This document shows, piece by piece, positions 29,899 to 35,218 of a DNA stretch of 35,218 nt. The notes under the pieces are model-generated. The model ran no database searches and was not told where the DNA came from. It saw only the letters and a list, made by a program, of their open reading frames with translations. The DNA comes from an uncultured Collinsella sp. GTDB lineage: Bacteria > Actinomycetota > Coriobacteriia > Coriobacteriales > Coriobacteriaceae. The translations under genes and the position numbers were made by a program. Every line of letters starts with the position of its first letter. Position 1 is the stretch's first letter. The stretch lies in assembly GCA_902464965.1 (NCBI GenBank), contig CABQLI010000013.1, positions 1-35,218 on the forward strand, read 5' to 3'.

Positions 29899-30540
29899 TT
29901 AGGCTGTTAGGTCGAGTTCGTAGAGGAAGCTTTCGCGCGGCATGGCGTGGCGGCGCTCTTCGCGGTTGGCGCGGTGCGTGGCCGTGCGCTTAAAGCCGTG
30001 CAGTTCGTAGAACTGCCACGAGCAGTTGGAGTCGGTGTACAGGTGCGCCCTCGTCGCTCCAAGCGAGGACAGGTGCGAGACGGCGGCATCGAGCAGAACC
30101 GTGCCAACGCCTAGGCCATGGACATCGCGATCCACGGCAAGCAGCGTGACCTCGTTGTCGTGCGGCAACGGGCTGCTCTCGAGCAGGCGGTTGTTGGTTC
30201 GAATGGTTGCGCGCACAAACGAGAGGTACTCGGCGCAGGCATCGGGCTCTAGCTCACGCATCTGCGATAGCAGCGCGCGTTCGGTATCCATCCAATGTTC
30301 CTTAACGGTGGCGCCGGAGTTCTGTCCCGCGCGTGCAAGTGCAATGCCGCGCGCCTCGCCGTCAATCACCGCAACCTGCGAAAACGTCGATGACGAAAGG
30401 CAATAGGCGAGGTCGCACGCGGCCTCAAGGCGGTTGTACTCATCGTTATCCGAATTGTTATGCCAAAGCTGTTGCAGAATCAGCGCGATGGCGTCGAAGT
30501 CTTCGGTATCAAACGGTCGGTAGAGAACCCGCGAGACCAT
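29899..30540 (-). CDS. GNAT-family N-acetyltransferase
   Basis: A 213-residue acetyltransferase. The acetyl-CoA signature is LLAVDRDVHGLGVGTVLLDAAVSHL (the first part carries strand beta-4, then the G-L-G-V-G loop). Near the C-terminus, ATRAHLYTDSNCSWQFYELHGFKRT is the usual motif B with its Tyr and Gly-Phe. The N-terminal half (about 1-110) is less conserved and probably shapes the substrate pocket. Substrate unknown. The start at 30540 has GAAAGAGGCACC upstream. No operon partner. Confidence 0.85.
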   Translation of the reverse strand: MVSRVLYRPFDTEDFDAIALILQQLWHNNSDNDEYNRLEAACDLAYCLSSSTFSQVAVIDGEARGIALARAGQNSGATVKEHWMDTERALLSQMRELEPDACAEYLSFVRATIRTNNRLLESSPLPHDNEVTLLAVDRDVHGLGVGTVLLDAAVSHLSSLGATRAHLYTDSNCSWQFYELHGFKRTATHRANREERRHAMPRESFLYELDLTA

Positions 30541-30721
30541 GGTGCCTCTTTCTTTTGCGGATGCATATCGAGCACAGTTCTACCACGCCATTGGCATCAA
30601 ATTATGGTGCCCCTGTGTTCCATGAACTCACCGTGCCCAGCGCCGTGCCCATCCCCTCCGCTCGCAAACTTTTTCTGCACATGCGCCCGTTGCGGGGTGC
30701 ATCGATGCGCTCGATGCGCTA

Positions 30722-30743
30722 CATTGAATCAGTATTTTCAATG
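30722..30743. promoter_or_regulatory. Inverted repeat upstream of purH
   Basis: CATTGAA-tcagtatt-TTCAATG: perfect 7-bp arms with an 8-bp AT-rich spacer in otherwise GC-rich DNA, about 75 bp before purH. It looks like an operator site. The 277-bp gap 30541-30817 otherwise shows only a 9-bp tandem repeat (CGATGCGCT twice, near 30705-30722). Confidence 0.4.
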
Positions 30744-30817
30744 CCGCTGCGCGAGCGCTGCAGATCGACGTATCACCGACTCACAGAGCACGGCGGCGTA
30801 CCAGACAGGAGGACTGC

Positions 30818-32425
30818 ATGGGATCTGATGTGAAGATCGCACGCGCGTTGATCTCGGTTACCGATAAGACGGGCGTCGTCGATTTCGCACGGACGCTGGT
30901 CGATGACTTTGGCGTCGAGATCATCTCTACGGGCGGCACGGCTCGTGCCATTGAGGACGCGGGCGTTCCCGTAACCCCCATCGAGGAGTTCACGGGCTAT
31001 CCCGAGATGATGGACGGCCGCGTTAAGACCCTGCACCCCAAGGTTCATGGCGCGCTGCTGGCCCGCCGCGATTCCGAGCAGCACATGCAGGAGGCGGCTC
31101 AGCACGGCATTAAGCTGATCGACCTGGTCGTCGTCAACCTGTACGAGTTCGAGAAGACCGTCGCCAACCCCGAGGTCACCTTCGCGGACGCCATCGAGCA
31201 CATCGACATCGGTGGCCCCTCCATGCTGCGCTCTGCCGCCAAGAACGCCACGAGCGTTACCGTCATTTCCGACCCGGCCGACTATGATGCCGTCCTGGCC
31301 GAGATGCACGAGACCGGTGGCTGCACCACGCTTTCCACTCGTCGTCGCCTGCAGGTGAAGGTCTACCAGACCACCGCCGCCTACGACACGGCCATCTCCC
31401 GCTGGCTCGCCGCCCAGGCAAGCGACGTGGCGGACACCTCTGCCAAGCTCGAGATTTCGCTGGAGAAGGTCGACGACCTGCGCTATGGCGAGAACCCGCA
31501 GCAGAAAGCCACAGTCTATCGCTTTGCCGAGGGCTGCGAGAACACCGCGAGCTCGCAGTTCCCGCTCGTGGGCTCCAAGCAGATCCAGGGCAGGCCGCTC
31601 AGCTACAACAACTATCTGGATGCCGACGCCGCTTGGAACCTGGTCCGCGAGTTCGACGAGCCGGCCTGCGTAATCCTCAAGCACCAGAACCCCTGCGGTT
31701 CCGCCGTTGCCGAGGACATCACGGCTGCCTACGACCGCGCTTTTGCCTGCGATCCCAAGAGCGCCTTCGGCGGCATCATCGCCTGTAACCGCGAGGTTCC
31801 CTTTGATCTGGTTGAGCACTTTGCCGATCAGAACAAGCAGTTCGTCGAGGTCATCATCGCCCCGAGCTACACCGCCGAGGCGCTCGAGCGCATGGCCAAG
31901 CGCCCCAACCTGCGCGTGTTGGCGACCGGCGGCGTGGACCACGGCGCTCAGGTGGAGCTGCGCTCCGTCGACGGCGGCATGCTGGTGCAGGAGGTCGACC
32001 ACGTGACCGAGGATCCCGCGACCTTTACGTTCCCCACCGACCGCAAGCCCACCGACGCCGAGATGGCCGAGCTCGAGTTTGCCTGGAAGGTCTGCAAGGG
32101 CGTTAAGTCCAACGCCATCCTGGTCTCCAAGGGTAAGGCCGGCATTGGCATGGGCCCGGGTCAGCCTAACCGCGTTGACTCTGCGCAACTTGCCTGCGAG
32201 CGCGCCGAGGACTTCTGCGAGCGCGAGGGCGTGGAGAAGGGCGGCTTTGCCTGTGCAAGCGACGCGTTCTTCCCGTTCCGCGACAACGTCGACGTGCTTG
32301 CTGCACACGGCGTGACCTGCATCATCCAGCCCGGCGGCTCCAAGCGCGACGACGAAAGCATCCAGGCCTGCAATGAGCACAATATTGCTATGGTGTTTAC
32401 GGGCGCTCGCCACTTCCGCCACTAA
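30818..32425 (+). CDS. purH: Bifunctional AICAR transformylase / IMP cyclohydrolase
   Basis: A 535-residue enzyme for the last two steps of purine synthesis. The N-terminal cyclohydrolase (about 1-200) has ALISVTDKTGVV, IISTGGTARAIEDAGV and VKTLHPKVHGALLARRD. The C-terminal transformylase has LRYGENPQQKATVYR, LKHQNPCGSAVA (substrate-binding Lys-His), KSNAILVSKG and DAFFPFRDNVD. Full length (E. coli 529). It also recycles AICAR released by HisF. The start at 30818 follows CAGGAGGACTGC. It ends at a strong terminator. Confidence 0.97.
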   Translation: MGSDVKIARALISVTDKTGVVDFARTLVDDFGVEIISTGGTARAIEDAGVPVTPIEEFTGYPEMMDGRVKTLHPKVHGALLARRDSEQHMQEAAQHGIKLIDLVVVNLYEFEKTVANPEVTFADAIEHIDIGGPSMLRSAAKNATSVTVISDPADYDAVLAEMHETGGCTTLSTRRRLQVKVYQTTAAYDTAISRWLAAQASDVADTSAKLEISLEKVDDLRYGENPQQKATVYRFAEGCENTASSQFPLVGSKQIQGRPLSYNNYLDADAAWNLVREFDEPACVILKHQNPCGSAVAEDITAAYDRAFACDPKSAFGGIIACNREVPFDLVEHFADQNKQFVEVIIAPSYTAEALERMAKRPNLRVLATGGVDHGAQVELRSVDGGMLVQEVDHVTEDPATFTFPTDRKPTDAEMAELEFAWKVCKGVKSNAILVSKGKAGIGMGPGQPNRVDSAQLACERAEDFCEREGVEKGGFACASDAFFPFRDNVDVLAAHGVTCIIQPGGSKRDDESIQACNEHNIAMVFTGARHFRH

Positions 32426-32454
32426 GTTCCGCCTTGGGACAAAATAATCTCCGC

Positions 32455-32490
32455 AAAAGACGGCTGCTCCGTTTGGAGGGCCGTCTTTTT
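32455..32490 (+). terminator. Intrinsic terminator after purH
   Basis: The stem AAAAGACGGC/GCCGTCTTTT with an inner CTCC-GTTT-GGAG hairpin (32455-32489) ends in five T. Confidence 0.92.
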
Positions 32491-32530
32491 GGTATAAGAG
32501 GACGGAATGACTAACACGAAAGGTATGACC

Positions 32531-33238
32531 ATGCCCCAGATTGATGATGCCGAGCTGTTTGGCAATGCCGAGGATCAGCGTGCGTACGAGGACTTTTGCG
32601 CCAATCAGGAGGCGGTCGAGAAGTTTACGCTCGACAAGCCCGCGCTTGTATGCCGTTGGCGTATGTCCAACAAAAAGGTGCCCATGCTCAACCGCCACAT
32701 TCGCGCACTGTCCGAGCGCCTGGTGCAGGGCGAGCCGCTTACCCATAACATGCTCAGCTGGGCTAAACAGCACGTTGAGTGGTCGCTTGCCGAGGGCGAT
32801 TACACTGCACACGACGGCGTACTCATGCTGGTGATCGACATCAACGGCAACGCCGCCATGACGGTGGGGGAGTACGAGCCGCTCGCCGATACGTCGGCCA
32901 AGGCGCTGCGTGCCCGTTCCGCCGAGGCCCGCTCCGAGGCCGACGAGACCGGCGTGGCGCCCGAGTTGCTCGCCGCCGTCAACAACGGCGAGCTTGCCTT
33001 TGTGGCGCCGGCGGACGAGTGCCTGTGCGGCACGGCGACGCTCATCGAGCAGCTCGCCCAGACCAAGGGCATCCCGGTCACGCGCGTAGATATTCCCGCA
33101 CAGCTCAAGGGCGCCTTGTTCCTGGTGAGCGACGAGCACGGCGTGGTTCCCGCAACCGAGACGGACGCTGCGGAGGCCGACGCCGCCACGGTCGCCTTCT
33201 TTGCCGACGGCTACGAAAAGCTCCGCGCCCGTCGCTAA
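32531..33238 (+). CDS. Conserved-looking protein of unknown function
   Basis: A 235-residue soluble protein with good codon use and no membrane segment or signal peptide. Notable stretches: VCRWRMSNKKVPMLNRHIRA, LMLVIDINGNAAMTVGEYEP and LAFVAPADECLCGTATLIEQ near the middle and end. I do not recognise a family and give no function. Two starts are possible: ATG 32531 (GAAAGG about 7 bp upstream, preferred) or ATG 32507 (GAGG at 5 bp, adds eight residues). A TATAAG box at 32493 just after the purH terminator would place transcription start near 32505, making 32507 nearly leaderless. Confidence 0.7.
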   Translation: MPQIDDAELFGNAEDQRAYEDFCANQEAVEKFTLDKPALVCRWRMSNKKVPMLNRHIRALSERLVQGEPLTHNMLSWAKQHVEWSLAEGDYTAHDGVLMLVIDINGNAAMTVGEYEPLADTSAKALRARSAEARSEADETGVAPELLAAVNNGELAFVAPADECLCGTATLIEQLAQTKGIPVTRVDIPAQLKGALFLVSDEHGVVPATETDAAEADAATVAFFADGYEKLRARR

Positions 33239-33291
33239 ATGATTATTCTGGGACGGGGATTTAATAATCATTTTGGTCCCCGTTCCCGTCG
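33237..33291. repeat. Two interleaved inverted repeats after the unknown gene
   Basis: The first pair of arms is AAATGATTATT (33237-33247) and AATAATCATTT (33263-33273). The second pair is GGGACGGGGA (from 33251) and TCCCCGTTCCC (ending near 33288), matching with a one-base bulge. The order A-B-A'-B' could form a pseudoknot in RNA. The first arm overlaps the stop codon of the preceding gene. The GGGAC/GTCCCC core links it to the other intergenic repeats. Confidence 0.65.
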
Positions 33292-33417
33292 CGAGCGTAA
33301 GGCGGACAAAACGCCCCCGCTCGCGAACAGTTCTGTCACCTTGGCGACGTGCGTGGCGCGCACCTGCAGTTTCGCAGCCATAATGGTGGCAAGACAACCA
33401 AGAGGGGAGCGGAATCC

Positions 33418-34089
33418 ATGGCGCTGATCTATGTCGTTGAGGACGACGAGCCCATTCGTCGTGAGCTTATCGACATCCTTGCCCGCGCCGGGTTTGAAGT
33501 CGAGGCCTGCGAATCGTTTGAGCATGTCTCGCGCGATATTCTCGCCGCCGCGCCCGACCTGGTGCTGCTCGACCTCACGCTCCCTGTCAAAGACGGCCAG
33601 CACATCTGCCATGAGGTCCGTCGCGAATCCGAGGTTCCCATCATCGTTCTCACGTCGCGCACGACCGAGATCGACGAGGTCATGGCCATGACGCTCGGCG
33701 CGGACGACTTTGTTCCCAAGCCCTACAGCGCGCGCGTGCTCGTGGCGCGCATCAACGCACTGCTGCGTCGCACCACGGCGGCAGGCGAGCGCAGCACACT
33801 TGTCCACAAGGGGCTGGAGCTCGACCTCGCCCGCTCCATAATCACCAATACGGCATCCGGCGACAGCACCGAGCTCACCAAAAATGAGCTGCGTATCCTC
33901 TCGCTGCTTCTGAGCCGCGCGGGCAAGATCGTTTCGCGCTCGGCCATCATGCAGGACCTGTGGGACTCCGACGCCTTTGTGGACGACAACACGCTTACCG
34001 TCAACATCAACCGCCTGCGCACCACGCTCGAAAAAATCGGCATCAAGGGGTATTTGACGACGCACCGCGGCCAGGGCTATTCGGTCTAG
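33418..34089 (+). CDS. OmpR-family response regulator, BceR-like
   Basis: A 223-residue regulator. The receiver domain has VVEDDEP, the phosphoacceptor Asp in LVLLDLTLPVKDG, the switch residue in IIVLTSRTTEID and the Lys in VPKPYSARVL. The winged-helix DNA-binding domain has LTKNELRILSLLLSRAGKIVSR and LTVNINRLRTTLEKIG, ending in HRGQGYSV. VNINRLR and the small size fit the BceR group, which responds to cell-wall-active peptides. The start at 33418 follows AGAGGGGAGC. The kinase gene follows after 9 bp. Confidence 0.93.
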   Translation: MALIYVVEDDEPIRRELIDILARAGFEVEACESFEHVSRDILAAAPDLVLLDLTLPVKDGQHICHEVRRESEVPIIVLTSRTTEIDEVMAMTLGADDFVPKPYSARVLVARINALLRRTTAAGERSTLVHKGLELDLARSIITNTASGDSTELTKNELRILSLLLSRAGKIVSRSAIMQDLWDSDAFVDDNTLTVNINRLRTTLEKIGIKGYLTTHRGQGYSV

Positions 34090-34098
34090 GGGCCGGCT

Positions 34099-35142
34099 AT
34101 GTCGTTTGGCAAATTCTTTAAAGATGCGCTGCTTCCCGTCGCCGTGTGGACGTGCGGCGTGCTGCTGAGCTGCTTTGTGCTGACGGTCGCCGGCGCACCC
34201 GTTTCTATCGTGGTCGTGGCGGTCGGCGTGTCCTTTATCTTTGGTATGCTCGGCATCGTGATCGAGTACGCACGCCGTCGTCGTTTTCTGCGCCAGCTGG
34301 AGCGTGCGGCCGAGGAGCTCGAGAGTCCCGCATGGGTACAGGAGATGGTGCAATGCCCGACCTATGCCGAGGGCGAGCTCGAGTACGAGGTCTTGCGCCG
34401 GGTGGGCAAAGCCGCTTGCGACGAGGTTGCCGAAGGCCGGCGTCAGACCGATGACTATCGCGACTATATCGAGAGCTGGGTCCACGAGGCCAAGCTGCCC
34501 CTGGCGGCGGCTCACCTGATTTTGGAAAACCTGGACAGCAGCGAAGACGACCTGTCGCGCGTGGACGACCTGGCACGCGAACTTGCCCGCGTGGAGCGCT
34601 ATATCGACCAGGCGCTCTACTATGCGCGCTCGGAGGTTGTGGAGCGCGATTACCTGATTCGACGTTGGAACCTCAAGGCTCTGGTGACGGGCGCAATCAA
34701 GGCCAATGCGCGTGAGCTCATCGCGGCACACGTGGCGCCGGTGTGCGAGAACCTCGACTTTGAGGTCTTTACCGACGAGAAGTGGCTCGAGTTTATTCTG
34801 GGCCAGCTCATTCAGAACAGCATTAAATATGCGCGTGAGGACGGCGCAAAGATCGTGTTTTCGGGTGCGTTGCTGGACGAGGGTCTGGCAAGCGAGCGCA
34901 TCGAGCTCACCGTTGCGGACAACGGCTGTGGCGTTTGTGCGGCAGACCTGCCGCGCGTGTTCGAGAAGGGCTTTACCGGCGACAACGGCCGCACCACCAA
35001 GCGTGCAACGGGTATTGGCCTCTACCTGGTGGCGCGCCTGTGCTCCAAGATGGGCATCGACGTCACCGCGGCATCGGAGCCGGGCGAAGGCTTCGTCGTC
35101 ACGTTCGCCTTCTCAACCAACAAGTTTCAATACTTCGAGTAA
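34099..35142 (+). CDS. Sensor histidine kinase, intramembrane-sensing BceS-like
   Basis: A 347-residue kinase with two closely spaced membrane helices (about 12-31 and 34-55) and almost no extracellular loop, as in intramembrane-sensing kinases. The H-box is ESWVHEAKLPLAAAHLIL with His129 (BceS-type W-V-H-E-x-K-x-P). The N-box is GQLIQNSIKYAR, G1 is VADNGCGV, and G2 is RATGIGLYLVARL. BceS-type kinases usually need a BceAB-type ABC transporter to sense peptides, and none lies upstream. The start at 34099 has weak GGGGCCGGCT upstream, close behind the regulator stop. A terminator follows 31 bp after the stop. Confidence 0.9.
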   Translation: MSFGKFFKDALLPVAVWTCGVLLSCFVLTVAGAPVSIVVVAVGVSFIFGMLGIVIEYARRRRFLRQLERAAEELESPAWVQEMVQCPTYAEGELEYEVLRRVGKAACDEVAEGRRQTDDYRDYIESWVHEAKLPLAAAHLILENLDSSEDDLSRVDDLARELARVERYIDQALYYARSEVVERDYLIRRWNLKALVTGAIKANARELIAAHVAPVCENLDFEVFTDEKWLEFILGQLIQNSIKYAREDGAKIVFSGALLDEGLASERIELTVADNGCGVCAADLPRVFEKGFTGDNGRTTKRATGIGLYLVARLCSKMGIDVTAASEPGEGFVVTFAFSTNKFQYFE

Positions 35143-35173
35143 CGCACACGGCAGATGTCCGCCTCAAACAAAA

Positions 35174-35209
35174 CGTGCCGCCCCAAACGGGGCGGCACGC
35201 CATCTTTTA
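35174..35209 (+). terminator. Intrinsic terminator after the BceS-like gene
   Basis: A perfect 11-bp stem, CGTGCCGCCCC/GGGGCGGCACG with an AAAC loop (35174-35199), followed by CCATCTTTTAT. The T-run is offset by several bases but usable. Confidence 0.8.
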
Positions 35210-35218
35210 TCAGCCAAC

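Noticed and set aside
30541..30817. Purine riboswitch before purH
   Set aside because: No three-way junction or conserved purine-aptamer loop sequences can be made out.
30773..33397. Long open frame opposite purH and the next gene
   Set aside because: Antisense shadow of purH with no domain signal, running through the purH terminator.

Overview
This is a GC-rich actinobacterial chromosome segment. Its gene content and style (mannose-class PTS, a complete his operon with short-form HisG, an LarC-like protein, BceRS-like sensors, many structured intergenic repeats) most resemble Coriobacteriia, perhaps Collinsella. That placement is inferred from gene content and was not tested by any search. 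Nearly all of the DNA is coding. I see no phage, insertion sequence or CRISPR array.

Layout. (1) 1-3712: the end of a SIS-domain sugar-phosphate protein, a four-gene mannose-family PTS (EIIA, EIIB, EIIC, EIID) and an FrlC-like sugar-phosphate epimerase. Together these look like an uptake and breakdown unit for a glycated amine (Amadori product) or a similar amino sugar. (2) 3801-11986: a histidine operon in the order hisZG (one fused gene), hisD, hisC, hisB, hisH, hisA, hisF, hisI, hisE. It holds every step from PRPP to histidinol except histidinol-phosphate phosphatase, and hisD then takes histidinol to histidine. Just downstream and convergent lies a PHP-type histidinol phosphatase gene that appears broken by a small deletion at an active-site motif. 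(3) 13255-18675: a lone LarC C-terminal domain, a YfcE-like phosphodiesterase, mazG, enolase, an FtsB/DivIC-like division protein and a Ppx/GppA phosphatase. (4) 18679-20680: an AAA ATPase (DUF4143) gene bracketed by two copies of a palindromic repeat, preceded by three 33-bp tandem repeats, then a tRNA-Leu(UAA) whose 3' end and terminator are duplicated. (5) 20712-25471: a membrane-anchored helical-repeat protein, an orphan GatB-like EIIB with a VOC protein, an OmpR-type two-component system in an operon with a UBA-like/DUF4342 membrane protein, and a small membrane protein. (6) 25557-35142: a metallophosphoesterase, GluQRS, a DUF2207 membrane protein, a GNAT acetyltransferase, purH, an unknown protein and a BceRS-like two-component system.

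The most distinctive features are the HisZ-HisG fusion, the damaged histidinol phosphatase beside a complete his operon, the repeats around the AAA ATPase, the duplicated tRNA-Leu end with a GC-rich insert, and a dispersed family of palindromic intergenic repeats built around a GGGGAC core.
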